In this document: positions 25,560 to 34,076 of the stretch, piece after piece
Numbering within the stretch: position 1 is the stretch's first letter
Layout: every line of letters starts with the position of its first letter
Assembly (NCBI RefSeq): GCF_021653975.1
Contig: NZ_JAJKFK010000003.1
Location: forward strand, 186,001-250,000
Origin: Amycolatopsis sp. GM8
Lineage (GTDB): Bacteria; Actinomycetota; Actinomycetes; Mycobacteriales; Pseudonocardiaceae
Direction of reading: 5' to 3'
DNA: 64,000 bases
Translations under genes and position numbers: made by a program
The notes under the pieces: generated by a model
Seen by the model: only the letters and a program-made list of their open reading frames with translations
What the model was told of the DNA's origin: nothing
The model's database searches: none

Positions 25560-26329
25560 TGACGTCGCGAGAAACCACGCCCGCCAAGCCTGCCGCCAAC
25601 CCGGACGACATGTACAGCCGGGTGACGATGGGCCGGGTCTCCGGGCTGATCGTGGACCAGATCCGGCTGCTCATCCGGGACGGCATGCTCAGCGCGGGCG
25701 ACCGGCTGCCCTCGGAACGCGAGCTGGGCGAACGGTTCGGCGTCAGCAGGGTGACCGTCCGCGAAGCCCTGCGGGGACTCGAGGCGAACGGCCTGGTCAC
25801 CATCCGGGTGGGCGCGCACGGCGGCGCGTTCGTGACCGCGCCGACGAGCGAGCGGGTCGGGGAAGGGATCACCGACCTGCTCACCTTGTCGGGCCTCAGT
25901 GCCGCCGAGGTGACCGAGGCGCGGCGGGTCTTCGAGATGGGGTACGTGCCGCTGGTCTGCGAGCGCGCCGACGACCAGGACATCGCCGACCTGCTGGAGA
26001 TCTGCGACCGCGCCGAGGCGGCACTCGCCGAGGGCACGTACCCGGTGTCCCTGTCCGCCGAGTTCCACGTCCGGGTCGCGCGCGCCAGCCACAACGCGGC
26101 GATCGAGATGCTCGCGCAGTCCTTCCACGGGCCGATGGTGATGTCGCTGCAGCAGGCGCAGGACGAGGACCCGAAGGTCGGCGTGCTCGGCACGCAGGAG
26201 CACCGGCGGTTCGTGATGGCCGTCCGCAAGCGTGACGTCGCCGCCGCGGAGGCCGTGATGTCCAAGCACCTGGCGCGCACCGCCGCCCGCGTGAAGAAGT
26301 CCACGGCCGCCAAGAAAGGCCGCAAGTGA
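25559..26329 (+). CDS. GntR-family (FadR/FCD subfamily) transcriptional regulator
   Basis: This 256-residue regulator has an N-terminal winged helix (residues about 30-95: 'DGMLSAGDRLPSERELGERFGVSRVTVREALRGLEANGLVTIRVGAHGGAFV') and a C-terminal FCD ligand domain ('AEFHVRVARASHNAAIEMLAQSF', with metal-binding His and Asp positions), followed by a Lys/Ala-rich tail. FCD regulators sense organic acids and bind TGGT-N-ACCA palindromes. That box recurs before the divergent operons of the following 25 kb, so this is the likely pathway repressor. The gene ends one base from the convergent ligJ-like gene. Confidence 0.9.
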   Translation: MTSRETTPAKPAANPDDMYSRVTMGRVSGLIVDQIRLLIRDGMLSAGDRLPSERELGERFGVSRVTVREALRGLEANGLVTIRVGAHGGAFVTAPTSERVGEGITDLLTLSGLSAAEVTEARRVFEMGYVPLVCERADDQDIADLLEICDRAEAALAEGTYPVSLSAEFHVRVARASHNAAIEMLAQSFHGPMVMSLQQAQDEDPKVGVLGTQEHRRFVMAVRKRDVAAAEAVMSKHLARTAARVKKSTAAKKGRK

Positions 26330-26330
26330 G

Positions 26331-27329
26331 TCACTGCCCGGCCAGGCGCGCGCCGAGCCGCGGATAGACCCGCCGGGCGTTGCCCTCGAAGATCTGCCGG
26401 GCCGTCGCGTCCGGCAGGTTCAGCGCGTCGAGATACCGCTTGGTGTCGTCCCAGTCGATCCCGGTCGCCGGGTCGGCGCCGCGCACCGCGCCGATCATCT
26501 CCGACGCGAACAGGATGTTGCGCGGGTCGATCACCTTCGCCAGCAAGTCGATTCCCGGCTGGTGGTAGACGCACGTGTCGAAGAAGACGTTCTTCATCAC
26601 GTGCTCGTCCACCGGCGGGCGGCCGAGCCGTTCGGCCAGCCCGCGATAACGGCCCCAGTGGTACGGCACGGCGCCGCCGCCGTGCGGGATGACGAACCGC
26701 AGCCCGGGAAACCGGCCGAACAGATCACCCTGGATCAGCTGCATGAACACCGTGGTGTCGGCGTTGAGGTAGTGCGCGCCGAGCGCGTGGAAGTTCGGGT
26801 TGCACGAGGCCGAGACGTGGATCATGGCGGGCACGTCGAGCTCGATCATCGTTTCGTACAACGGGAACCAGTACTCGTCGGTGATCGGCTTCGCGGTCCA
26901 GTGCCCGCCGGACGGGTCGGGATTGAGGTTCAGCCCGACGAACCCCAGTTGCTCGACACAGCGCCGGAGTTCGGCGATCGAGTCCGCCAGCGTGCCGCCC
27001 GGTGTCTGGGGCAGCTGGCAGACAGCGGCGAAATGTTCCGGGAAAAGGCCGGTCACCCGGTGCACGAGATCGTTGCAGGCTCGCGCCCACACGCGTGCGA
27101 CCGCCGGGTCGGCGACGTGGTGTTCCATGCCGGATGCCTTGGGCGAGAACACCATCAGGTCCCCGCCGCGCTCGCGCAGCACGCGCAATTGGTGGGGCTC
27201 GATGCTCTCGCGGATCTCGTCGTCACTGATCGCGGGCGCCGCGGGATCGAGCCCGGCGAGCTGGGCGTCGCGGAACTCCTGATGCGCCTTGGGGGTTGTC
27301 GTGTAGTGGCCGTGGCAGTCGATGATCAC
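26331..27329 (-). CDS. ligJ: 4-oxalomesaconate hydratase (amidohydrolase superfamily)
   Basis: This 332-residue protein matches LigJ of the protocatechuate 4,5-cleavage pathway. It begins '[20 protein letters not shown]' (metal HxH) and has '[22 protein letters not shown]', '[24 protein letters not shown]', '[18 protein letters not shown]', '[17 protein letters not shown]' and '[18 protein letters not shown]'. The Zn-dependent enzyme hydrates 4-oxalomesaconate to 4-carboxy-4-hydroxy-2-oxoadipate. Its ATG overlaps the stop of the aldolase gene (ATGA), whose product catalyses the next step, which strongly supports the assignment. Confidence 0.88.
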   Translation of the reverse strand: MIIDCHGHYTTTPKAHQEFRDAQLAGLDPAAPAISDDEIRESIEPHQLRVLRERGGDLMVFSPKASGMEHHVADPAVARVWARACNDLVHRVTGLFPEHFAAVCQLPQTPGGTLADSIAELRRCVEQLGFVGLNLNPDPSGGHWTAKPITDEYWFPLYETMIELDVPAMIHVSASCNPNFHALGAHYLNADTTVFMQLIQGDLFGRFPGLRFVIPHGGGAVPYHWGRYRGLAERLGRPPVDEHVMKNVFFDTCVYHQPGIDLLAKVIDPRNILFASEMIGAVRGADPATGIDWDDTKRYLDALNLPDATARQIFEGNARRVYPRLGARLAGQ

Positions 27330-28006
27330 GCTTGCTCCACGTAGCGAAGGCCCTTTGCCGCCAGCCGGTCCCGCATTCCGTGCACGTCGAGGCTCAGCTC
27401 ACCGGCCGCGTACCGCTCGCGCGTCGTGGCCTCGCGTGCCTCTCGCGCCTCGGCGGCGGTCAGCACCTCACCGGCTTTCTCGCGCGGGACCACGACCACG
27501 CCGTCGTCGTCGGCCACGATCACATCAGCCGGATTGACCACGCGGCCCGCGCACACAACGGGGACGTTGACGCTGCCGAGCGTCTCCTTCACCGTGCCGG
27601 TGGCCGACACACACGTGGCCCACACCGGGAACGCCATCGCCCGCAACTGCGCGATATCGCGGCAACCCGCATCGATCACGAGACCGCGCACGCCGCGCGC
27701 TTTCGCCGACGTGGCAAGGAGATCCCCGAAGTACCCGGCGTCGGACGGTGACGTCGGCGCGACCACGAGGACGTCGCCCGGCTGGCATTCTTCCAGCGCC
27801 ACATGGATCATCCAGTTGTCGGCGGGCGGCACGCTGACGGTCACCGCGCTGCCGGAGATGTGCGCGCCCGGCCAGATCGGCGAGATGGTCGCCGCGAGCA
27901 GGCCGGTGCGTCCCTGTGCCTCATGGATCGTGGCGACGCCGTACTTACCCAGTGCGTCGGTTTCGGCCTGCCCGGCCCGATCAATGTTCCGCACGACGAT
28001 TCCCAT
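27326..28006 (-). CDS. ligK: 4-carboxy-4-hydroxy-2-oxoadipate aldolase (RraA-like fold)
   Basis: This 226-residue member of the HMG/CHA aldolase family carries '[16 protein letters not shown]', '[22 protein letters not shown]', '[27 protein letters not shown]' (Mg/Mn and Arg-Asp site) and '[21 protein letters not shown]'. The enzyme cleaves 4-carboxy-4-hydroxy-2-oxoadipate to pyruvate and oxaloacetate and can decarboxylate oxaloacetate. Gene order MDR dehydrogenase, ligK, ligJ with overlaps marks a single operon. The residual uncertainty is between CHA aldolase and 4-hydroxy-4-methyl-2-oxoglutarate aldolase, which are often the same protein. Confidence 0.88.
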   Translation of the reverse strand: MGIVVRNIDRAGQAETDALGKYGVATIHEAQGRTGLLAATISPIWPGAHISGSAVTVSVPPADNWMIHVALEECQPGDVLVVAPTSPSDAGYFGDLLATSAKARGVRGLVIDAGCRDIAQLRAMAFPVWATCVSATGTVKETLGSVNVPVVCAGRVVNPADVIVADDDGVVVVPREKAGEVLTAAEAREAREATTRERYAAGELSLDVHGMRDRLAAKGLRYVEQA

Positions 28007-28007
28007 G

Positions 28008-29114
28008 TCAGCTCCAGGGCAGCAGGGACACGTGGACGACCCCGTCGCCCTCGCCGCCGACCGACCGGATCGCCTTGTCCACATCGTTCAGGCCGAAGGC
28101 ATGCGTGGTCAGCAGTTCCAGCGGGAACCGCCGGGATTCCAGCTGTGCCACGGCCAGCTCGCACGACCGGTAGCTGTGCCCCCGGGCGCTCTTGATCGTG
28201 ATCGCCTTCTCGGTGACCGTCTTGACCGGGAAATCCGGGAAGGCCGCCAGCTCGCCCTGGATCACGAGTGTGCCCGCGCGGCGTTTGAGCGCGGCGATGC
28301 CGAGCAGCACCGGGGCGGTGCCCGCGCCCGCGGTGCAGTCGAGCACCACGTCGACCCCCTTGCCGCCGGTGATCTCGCGGACGCGGTCGAGCGGGTCCTC
28401 GGCGTTGATGTCGATCACGTGATCAGCGCCGAGTGTCTTGGCCAGCGCGAGGCGGGCGGCATCGCGCGCGGTGCCGGTCACGATGATCAGCGAGGCACCG
28501 GCCTGCTTCGCGGCGACCGTCTGGGCGAGCCCTTGCTGACCCGGCCCTTGGATCAGCACCGTCGAGTCGTAGCCGACCCCGCCGTCGAACAGTGTCCACT
28601 CGATACCGTTGGACAGCGGGGTCACGATTCCTGCCAGCTCCGGCGAAACACTGTCGGGCACCCGGTGCAGCACCGCATTCCAGGGCAGGTACAGGTATTG
28701 CGCGAACCCGCCCCACAGGTGGTACGGGTTGTCCGCCGAGGTGTAGCCGTACCGGCGCGCGTCCGCGTTGGTGCGCCAGTCGGTGGCTTCGCAGTGCCGG
28801 TACTCCCCCAGATGGCACCATTCGCAGCGGTGGCACGGCACGTAGTGCTCGACGAACACCCGGTCGCCCTCGGCGAAACCCTGCCGCGCGGCGAACTCGC
28901 GGCCCGCCTTCGCGATCACCCCGACGTTCTCGTGGCCCATGATGACGGGCCCCTCGATCATCGGCTTCGCGTACATCTTCACGTCGGTGCCGCAGATGCC
29001 GGCGACCTCAACCTTCAGCAGCGCGCCGTCCTCGGGGATGTCGGGCATCGGGTATTCGCGGAACTCGGTCCGGCCGGGACCCGTTCGCACCGCGGTCAGC
29101 ACCTGCTCTGCCAC
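28008..29114 (-). CDS. Zinc-dependent alcohol dehydrogenase (MDR superfamily)
   Basis: A 368-residue medium-chain dehydrogenase with catalytic zinc ligands Cys41 and His61-Glu62 ('GICGTD', 'GHENVG'), the four structural-zinc cysteines 94, 97, 100 and 108 ('[15 protein letters not shown]'), and a Rossmann NAD(P) site around '[21 protein letters not shown]'. It oxidises a hydroxyl in the pathway, for example a cis-diol product of the Rieske oxygenase or an alcohol side chain. It is the first gene of the leftward ligK-ligJ operon and diverges from the decarboxylase-like gene across an inverted repeat. Confidence 0.88.
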   Translation of the reverse strand: MAEQVLTAVRTGPGRTEFREYPMPDIPEDGALLKVEVAGICGTDVKMYAKPMIEGPVIMGHENVGVIAKAGREFAARQGFAEGDRVFVEHYVPCHRCEWCHLGEYRHCEATDWRTNADARRYGYTSADNPYHLWGGFAQYLYLPWNAVLHRVPDSVSPELAGIVTPLSNGIEWTLFDGGVGYDSTVLIQGPGQQGLAQTVAAKQAGASLIIVTGTARDAARLALAKTLGADHVIDINAEDPLDRVREITGGKGVDVVLDCTAGAGTAPVLLGIAALKRRAGTLVIQGELAAFPDFPVKTVTEKAITIKSARGHSYRSCELAVAQLESRRFPLELLTTHAFGLNDVDKAIRSVGGEGDGVVHVSLLPWS

Positions 29115-29130
29115 GTCGCAGCCTCCCTTA

Positions 29131-29156
29131 ATGGTCTGATGTTATGCTATCATACC
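29131..29156. promoter_or_regulatory. Operator in divergent promoter of dehydrogenase and decarboxylase-like genes
   Basis: ggtctgat (29133-29140) faces atcatacc (29149-29156), 7 of 8 bases complementary, in a 46-bp divergent gap. TATGCT and TATCAT within it could be -10 elements. The half-site ggtctga also occurs at 36604 and twice at 49488-49503. Confidence 0.55.
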
Positions 29157-29160
29157 GATC

Positions 29161-30084
29161 ATGGGGCAACGACGGCTCAAGACGGTGACCCGGACCCAGG
29201 GCAACAACGCGGCACTCAAGGACGGCACGGTCACCCCGGCCGGCCTGGCGTTCGACTTCGAGGAAGTTCCCGTGCTGGTCCAGGCTTTCCGCCGGATGGT
29301 CCGCGAGCTGGAGTTCGACGTCTGCGAGATGGCGTTCACGACGTACCTCGCCGCCAAGGCACACGGAAAGCGCTTCACCGCACTGCCGGTCTTCCTCGTA
29401 CGCGACTTCCACCACCGCGCGATCCAGGTCAATACCGGTGCGGGCATCGCTCATCCCAAGGATCTCGAAGGGCGCCGCGTCGGGGTCAACCGCGGCTACA
29501 CGGTGACCACCGGCGTATGGGCGCGCGGCATCCTGGCGCAGGAGTACGACGTGGACCTCGATGCCGTCATCTGGGGTCGGTCCGGTGACGAGCATGTCGC
29601 GGAGTACCGGCCGCCGGCCAATGTCGTTTCGCTGCCACCGGAGGAAAATCTCGCGGATCTGCCCGCCGTGATCGGTGCCGGTCTCGACCGCCCGGACGTC
29701 GGCCCTCTGATCCCCGACCCGGACGAGGCGGGCTTCGCGGCGTTGCGCTCGCGCGGTCACTACCCGATCAACCATCTGGTGGTCGTGAAGGACGAGATCT
29801 TGGACGACGACCCGGGTATCGCGGTGGCCGTGTTCGACGCGTTCGCCGAAGCCAAGAACCGTTACGTGGCAACGCTTCCCACGCTCACCGAGGCGGGCGC
29901 CACCGATCGGCGATACCAGCGGGTGCTGGCCGAGACCGGTTCGGATCCGCTGCCGTACGGGATCGAGCCGAACCGGCCGATGATCGAGGAACTCATCGAT
30001 CACGCCGTCCGCCAGCACATCCTCGGCGAGCGGCCGCCGCTGGAGTCCCTGTTCGCGGCGAAAACCCTCGACCTCACGGCCTGA
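29161..30084 (+). CDS. 4,5-dihydroxyphthalate decarboxylase-family protein (copy 1)
   Basis: A 307-residue protein of the periplasmic-binding-like (NMT1) fold without a signal peptide. It matches 4,5-dihydroxyphthalate decarboxylase: 'FEEVPVLVQAFRRMVRELEFDVCEMAFTTYLAAKAHGKRFTALPVFLVRDFHHRAIQVN' and 'YGIEPNRPMIEELIDHAVRQHIL'. The family decarboxylates ortho-dihydroxy aromatic acids in the cytosol, giving protocatechuate from 4,5-dihydroxyphthalate. A second, more typical copy lies at 51133-52122, so the two may act on different intermediates. It is followed after 11 bp by the RpiB-like gene. Confidence 0.78.
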   Translation: MGQRRLKTVTRTQGNNAALKDGTVTPAGLAFDFEEVPVLVQAFRRMVRELEFDVCEMAFTTYLAAKAHGKRFTALPVFLVRDFHHRAIQVNTGAGIAHPKDLEGRRVGVNRGYTVTTGVWARGILAQEYDVDLDAVIWGRSGDEHVAEYRPPANVVSLPPEENLADLPAVIGAGLDRPDVGPLIPDPDEAGFAALRSRGHYPINHLVVVKDEILDDDPGIAVAVFDAFAEAKNRYVATLPTLTEAGATDRRYQRVLAETGSDPLPYGIEPNRPMIEELIDHAVRQHILGERPPLESLFAAKTLDLTA

Positions 30085-30095
30085 AAGGACACGCC

Positions 30096-30548
30096 ATGCG
30101 GTTCGCCATCGCCGCCGACCACAATGGAGTCTCACTGAAGACCCGCCTGACCGCGTGGCTGACCGATCGCGGCCACGAGGTCGACGACCGCGGCTCGCAC
30201 AGCGAGACCGAGGTGGTGGACTACCCGCCGCTGTGCGCCGACGTGTGCGAGCAGGTCACCGGCGGGCACGCGCGGTTCGGGCTCGTCGTCGGCGGCAGCG
30301 GGAGCGGCGAGGCGATCGCCTGCAACAAGATCCGCGGCATCCGGGCGGCGTTGTGCGACTCGGTTTTCCTCGCCGAGATCGCCCGGGGGAACAACGACGC
30401 CAACGTGCTCGTCATCGGCGCGAAGGTCGTGGAACCCGGGCTCGCCGAAGAAATCCTGGACAAGTGGCTCGGCATGGAGTTCCGGGGCGGCCGCCACCAG
30501 CGGCGCGTCGAGCAGATCATGGCGCTGGAACGAGGCGAGCGGATCTGA
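30096..30548 (+). CDS. RpiB/LacAB-family isomerase with altered active site
   Basis: A 150-residue protein closely following ribose-5-phosphate isomerase B: 'FAIAADHNGVSLK', 'VDYPPLCADVCEQV', 'LVVGGSGSGEAIACNKIRGIRAALC', 'NNDANVLVIGAKVV' and 'KWLGMEFRGGRHQRRVEQI'. The catalytic-base Glu72 (in GSGSGE, as in mycobacterial RpiB) is kept. The ring-opening His (RxHND in E. coli) is replaced by Asn99. Together with its place in an aromatic catabolic operon, this points to an isomerase of an open-chain keto or hydroxy acid rather than a pentose phosphate. It is convergent with the hydrolase gene, 5 bp apart. Confidence 0.85.
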   Translation: MRFAIAADHNGVSLKTRLTAWLTDRGHEVDDRGSHSETEVVDYPPLCADVCEQVTGGHARFGLVVGGSGSGEAIACNKIRGIRAALCDSVFLAEIARGNNDANVLVIGAKVVEPGLAEEILDKWLGMEFRGGRHQRRVEQIMALERGERI

Positions 30549-30553
30549 CCTCG

Positions 30554-31399
30554 TCATCCGCCGAGAAACTCCAACACCTTCGCCGGCGCTGTCGTTTCGG
30601 TCTGCGCGGCGACCGGGACATCCCAGTATTCGGCCAGCGGCAGGCATTCCTGGAGATAGCGGGCGGCGGACGGGGCGTGTGAGGTGTCCTCCCCCGGCAC
30701 GATCAACGCCGGAATGTCCAGTCGCAGCAGGTCTTCCGGTTCGGGGCCGGGCACCGTGTCGCGGTCGAACAACGTCCGCGCCATGCCCGTGACGAGGACC
30801 CGGTACCGTTCGGCGTCCCCGTCCGCGTAGGCCTTGGCGAACTCCGGGTCGGTGCGGATGACCGTCACCCACGGGCCCACCCTCGGGTCCTTCGAGAAAT
30901 CGCTGTCACCGCTCAGTGCGAGCTCGATGACACCCTGAAGTCCGTTCTCCCGCACGAAAGCCAGGTGCCGCGCGAACCGGTCGTGTTGCGTCATCCGGTA
31001 TTTCACCCCACCCGCCGGGGAGAACAGGACCATGCGGGACACCCGTCCGGGATACGACACCGCGAACTGCGCGACCACCGAGCAGCCGACGCAGCCGCCG
31101 ATCAGGTTCGCGCGCTCGATGCCCAGGTGGTCGAGCAGCCCCAACGCCTGCCGGGCATAGTCGGCCCATGTGACGCGTTCGAGACGGCCGCCAGACGACC
31201 CGGCCTCCCGCCGGTCGAACCTGATGCAGGTGAAGCGTTCGGCGAGATGCGCCAGCAGGTTCGTGCGGCGGTAGATGCCGTGGGTGCGCCAGTTCTCGAG
31301 TTTCGCGTTGAATCCGCCCGGCGAGCACATCAGCAGCGGCGGGCCGGAACCGTCCACTTCGTACCGGGTGCTGATACCGTCCACAATGGCCAGGCTCAC
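30554..31399 (-). CDS. Alpha/beta hydrolase with a Cys nucleophile
   Basis: This 281-residue alpha/beta-fold protein has the nucleophile elbow 'LIGGCVGCS', with Cys103 at the position normally held by Ser (G-x-Nuc-x-G). An oxyanion-side motif 'CSPGGFN' is present, and a probable catalytic His lies in 'GEDTSHAP'. Cys nucleophiles occur in dienelactone hydrolases, so a lactone or C-C/ester hydrolase acting on a ring-cleavage product is plausible. The GTG start overlaps the stop of the PanB-like gene (GTGA). It is the last gene of the Rieske oxygenase operon. Confidence 0.8.
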   Translation of the reverse strand: MSLAIVDGISTRYEVDGSGPPLLMCSPGGFNAKLENWRTHGIYRRTNLLAHLAERFTCIRFDRREAGSSGGRLERVTWADYARQALGLLDHLGIERANLIGGCVGCSVVAQFAVSYPGRVSRMVLFSPAGGVKYRMTQHDRFARHLAFVRENGLQGVIELALSGDSDFSKDPRVGPWVTVIRTDPEFAKAYADGDAERYRVLVTGMARTLFDRDTVPGPEPEDLLRLDIPALIVPGEDTSHAPSAARYLQECLPLAEYWDVPVAAQTETTAPAKVLEFLGG

Positions 31400-32217
31400 G
31401 ATCGGAGGCCGCCCTTGATCTGCCGCGCCGCCCGGACATCCGTGGCATACCCGGAGATCGCGTCGTGGGCGATGCGCGCGACGTTGGCGTAGGTCTCGTG
31501 CGGGTGGTCCAGCTCGTCCGCGTCGTACCCGATCGCGGCGCTCGCGAGGCGCATCCGGCCGTCCAGCCACGGCCCGCCACCGTGCCCGCCGAGCACGGGG
31601 ATCGATACCGCGCGCGCCACCTCGGGGCCCGCGACCGGACCGGAGTTGGTGAAGTTCAGGAGCGCCGCACCGGCCGCCTCAAGCCGCTTCGCTCGTGCGA
31701 CAAGCTCCTCGGTCAGCTCCGCCGGGACTTCCGTGCCCGGCTCCGGCGTCGCGCGGTAGGCGACGCCGTGGCGCAACGCGGTCTGCGGGGTGAGCCCGAA
31801 CTGCGCGAAGACCGGAATCCCGGCACGATCGACGGCGGCGACCGCTTCCGGGTAGTCGGCCGCCCCGTCGAGCTTCACCAGATCCACGCCGGCCTCCTTC
31901 ACCAGGCGGATCGCGGCCCGCACCGCCGCGTCCGGGCCTTCCTGCAACGGCCCGAACGGGAAGTCACAGCTGACCAGGGCCCGCCGTACCCCACGGCGGA
32001 CCGCCTGGCACACGGTGATCATCTGGTCCATCGTCACCGCCAGCGGGTTCGGCTGGCCCCAGAGGTTCTTGCCGACGGTGTCCCCCACCGACACCAGGTC
32101 CACGCCGGCGCGGTCGGCGATCCGGGCCAGCTGGTAGTCCCACACGACCAGGCCGACGATCTTGCGGCCCTCGTCCTTCATCGCCCGCAACCCGGGCAGC
32201 GTCAGTTTCTCTTCCAT
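31396..32217 (-). CDS. PanB-like (ketopantoate hydroxymethyltransferase/PEP mutase superfamily) protein
   Basis: This 273-residue TIM-barrel protein resembles 3-methyl-2-oxobutanoate hydroxymethyltransferase: 'KIVGLVVWDYQLARIADRAGVDLVSVGDTVG' (PanB has '[27 protein letters not shown]') and 'DLVKLDGAADYPEAVAAVDRAGIPVFAQFGLTPQ'. Several Mg ligand positions (Asp of GD, Asp/Lys/Glu of VKLDG) can be matched. Being inside a catabolic operon between the Rieske and hydrolase genes, it is more likely an aldol-type lyase on a 2-oxo acid than the pantothenate enzyme. It starts 9 bp after the upstream unknown gene. Confidence 0.8.
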   Translation of the reverse strand: MEEKLTLPGLRAMKDEGRKIVGLVVWDYQLARIADRAGVDLVSVGDTVGKNLWGQPNPLAVTMDQMITVCQAVRRGVRRALVSCDFPFGPLQEGPDAAVRAAIRLVKEAGVDLVKLDGAADYPEAVAAVDRAGIPVFAQFGLTPQTALRHGVAYRATPEPGTEVPAELTEELVARAKRLEAAGAALLNFTNSGPVAGPEVARAVSIPVLGGHGGGPWLDGRMRLASAAIGYDADELDHPHETYANVARIAHDAISGYATDVRAARQIKGGLRS

Positions 32218-32226
32218 GCCAGCCTT

Positions 32227-32724
32227 TCACGCGCGCAGCGCGGTGAGCACCTCGGTCACGTCGGTCTCGTCGTGGGTCACCATGAGCACGCGGGCGTACG
32301 GCCGCAGCGCGCCCAGCGCCTCCCGCCCGTCGCCGATGATCAGCCCCGCGGTCATGATTCCCCTGACCGCGCAAGCATTTCCGATCGCCGCGGCCGCGTG
32401 TGCGTCGCCCGCGCCGGTCGCGATCATCACCACCACATCGGCCGCCGCGAGCTGCTCGGCGAGCCCGGACGACACGCCGTCGAGGGTGCACAGCGTGAGC
32501 GAGCCGTTCCCGTTCCCCGAATGCGCCGGGAGCGTGAAGAACCGGGCGGCGTGCCACGGCTGCCCGGCGACCCGGCGGACGACCTCGTTCGCCGCCTGAT
32601 CCAGGGCGATGACCCGGGCGCCTTCGCGGCCGCGAATCGGCGCGTCGATGCGGAACCGGGCCTCCTCGGCCGACGCCGCCATCGCGCAGCTGTTGAGCAG
32701 GATCTGCCGCATCCGGGTGCTCAC
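32227..32724 (-). CDS. Unknown 165-aa protein in Rieske operon
   Basis: I do not recognise this protein. It has an N-terminal 'MRQILLNSCAMAASAEEARFRI', a middle region 'VAGQPWHAARFFTLPAHSGNG' and a C-terminal Rossmann-like half ('AADVVVMIATGAGDAHAAAAIGNACAVRGIMTAGLIIGDG', then 'ARVLMVTHDETDVTEVLTALRA'). There is no signal peptide or membrane helix. The GTG start overlaps the Rieske stop codon (GTGA), and the PanB-like gene follows after 9 bp, so it is firmly within the operon. Pairing with the PanB-like protein is a reasonable guess. Confidence 0.75.
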   Translation of the reverse strand: MSTRMRQILLNSCAMAASAEEARFRIDAPIRGREGARVIALDQAANEVVRRVAGQPWHAARFFTLPAHSGNGNGSLTLCTLDGVSSGLAEQLAAADVVVMIATGAGDAHAAAAIGNACAVRGIMTAGLIIGDGREALGALRPYARVLMVTHDETDVTEVLTALRA

Positions 32725-34007
32725 ACCGTGCTCTGCGGGACGCCGGGCGTCGCGGTCAGCGCGTCACGGCTGGCCTCGATGAACGAGTCCTCCCGCGGCA
32801 GCACGACCGCGGCCGAGCGGACCCGGTGGTGCGCCGGGTCGACCCCGGGCGGCGTGGTGCCGTCCTCGGCCAGCGCGAGCGCGGCCTTGCGCAGCTTCTG
32901 CCGCGCCTTGATGATGCCGGTGTCCGCCGACACGAGCCGTTCCTTGCGACGGTCGACGATCGGGCCCATGCTCTCCTGCAGCGACGCGTCCTGCATCGCG
33001 ATGCCCCGAACACCCGAGTAGTTCTCGTTGGCGCGCTGGGAATCCCGGTCCATCAGGTAGTCGTTGTCCTTGTTCGCCTTCGGCCGGTAGGTGCCGGGAA
33101 TGTTATCGCTGTGCACCCCGTGCCCGTCGCGCATCGCCTGTACCTCGGTCGCCGTCAGCGCCCGCACCGGGTGGTAGTCGAACGAGTAGGCCCAGCAGTT
33201 GTGGTCGTCGATCGGGATCCAGAAATGGCCGTGCAACGGGTGATCGCCGCGCGGCGGGACCATCGTGAAGCTCGGCAGCACCCACGGCGTGATGCGCCAG
33301 TAGTACTTGCCGTCGTCGGCGTTGCGCCGGGCGCCGACGAACAGCCCACCGTCGGACTCGGCGACCTCGAAGAACGGCTTGAGATCCTTCATGTTGTACT
33401 CGTTGCCCTTGGCGCCCTTGAACAACGGGTCGGACCGGAGGCCGCCGGAGTGCAGGAACGTCACGTGGCTCGAGTCGATGCCGCCTTCGAACGCCTGCAG
33501 CCAGTTGCATTCCTGCCACCGCTTGGACGTGTACGTCTGCTCGGCGGGCACCTGCGCGAACTCGAACTCCGGCAGCGGTGGCTTCTTCGCCGGGTCCCCC
33601 AGGTAGGTCCACAGCACGTCACCGATCTTCACCAGCGGGTACGCGGTCAGCTTGACGTTGGCGCAGAAGTTGCTGTTGTCCGGTTCGGACGGTACCTCGA
33701 CGCATTGCCCGGTCACGTCGTACTTCCAGCCGTGGTAGGCACACCGCAGGCCCGACTCCTCGTTGCGGCCGAACCACAGCGAGACCCCGCGATGCGCGCA
33801 GAACTCGTCGATCAGGCCGTACCGGCCGTCGGAGTCGCGGAAGGCGATGAGACGCTCGGACAGCAGCTTCAGCCGGACCGGCGGGCTGTCGTTCTCGGGC
33901 AGTTCCTCCGCGAGCATCGCCGGGATCCAGTACTGGCGGAACAGGTTGCCCATCGGTGTGCCCGGCCCGGTCCGCGTCAGCAGCTCGTTGATCTCCTGTT
34001 TAAGCAC
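32721..34007 (-). CDS. Rieske non-heme iron oxygenase, phthalate 4,5-dioxygenase-like
   Basis: This 428-residue oxygenase has Rieske ligands Cys70, His72, Cys89 and His92 ('EFCAHRGV', 'LRCAYHGWKYD') and mononuclear-iron His181 and His186 with nearby Asp178 ('GGIDSSHVTFLH'). The start 'MLKQEINELLTRTGPGTPMGNLFRQYWIPAML' and 'KNKDNDYLMDR'-type C-terminal features are those of the phthalate 4,5-dioxygenase/carbazole-type single-subunit group. It should hydroxylate an aromatic carboxylate using electrons from the ferredoxin and reductase encoded upstream. It has its own promoter box at 34045-34055. Confidence 0.88.
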   Translation of the reverse strand: MLKQEINELLTRTGPGTPMGNLFRQYWIPAMLAEELPENDSPPVRLKLLSERLIAFRDSDGRYGLIDEFCAHRGVSLWFGRNEESGLRCAYHGWKYDVTGQCVEVPSEPDNSNFCANVKLTAYPLVKIGDVLWTYLGDPAKKPPLPEFEFAQVPAEQTYTSKRWQECNWLQAFEGGIDSSHVTFLHSGGLRSDPLFKGAKGNEYNMKDLKPFFEVAESDGGLFVGARRNADDGKYYWRITPWVLPSFTMVPPRGDHPLHGHFWIPIDDHNCWAYSFDYHPVRALTATEVQAMRDGHGVHSDNIPGTYRPKANKDNDYLMDRDSQRANENYSGVRGIAMQDASLQESMGPIVDRRKERLVSADTGIIKARQKLRKAALALAEDGTTPPGVDPAHHRVRSAAVVLPREDSFIEASRDALTATPGVPQSTV

Positions 34008-34044
34008 CGTCCACCTCTCGTCGCCACACCCAACAGCGAACTAA

Positions 34045-34055
34045 TAGTAAGACCA
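34045..34055 (-). promoter_or_regulatory. TGGT-N3-ACCA-type box before the Rieske gene
   Basis: Minus-strand tggtcttacta, one mismatch from TGGT-N3-ACCA, lies 38 bp upstream of the start codon. It overlaps TACTAT, a probable -10. The flank (aatggtcttactattag) closely matches the box at 39284. Confidence 0.6.
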
Positions 34056-34076
34056 TTGGACCCTAGTTGGCCAGCG

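Noticed and set aside
29161-30084. Reading the decarboxylase-like protein as an ABC transporter binding protein
   Set aside because: It has the NMT1-like fold but no signal peptide or lipobox and no adjacent permease, and it matches the decarboxylase family.
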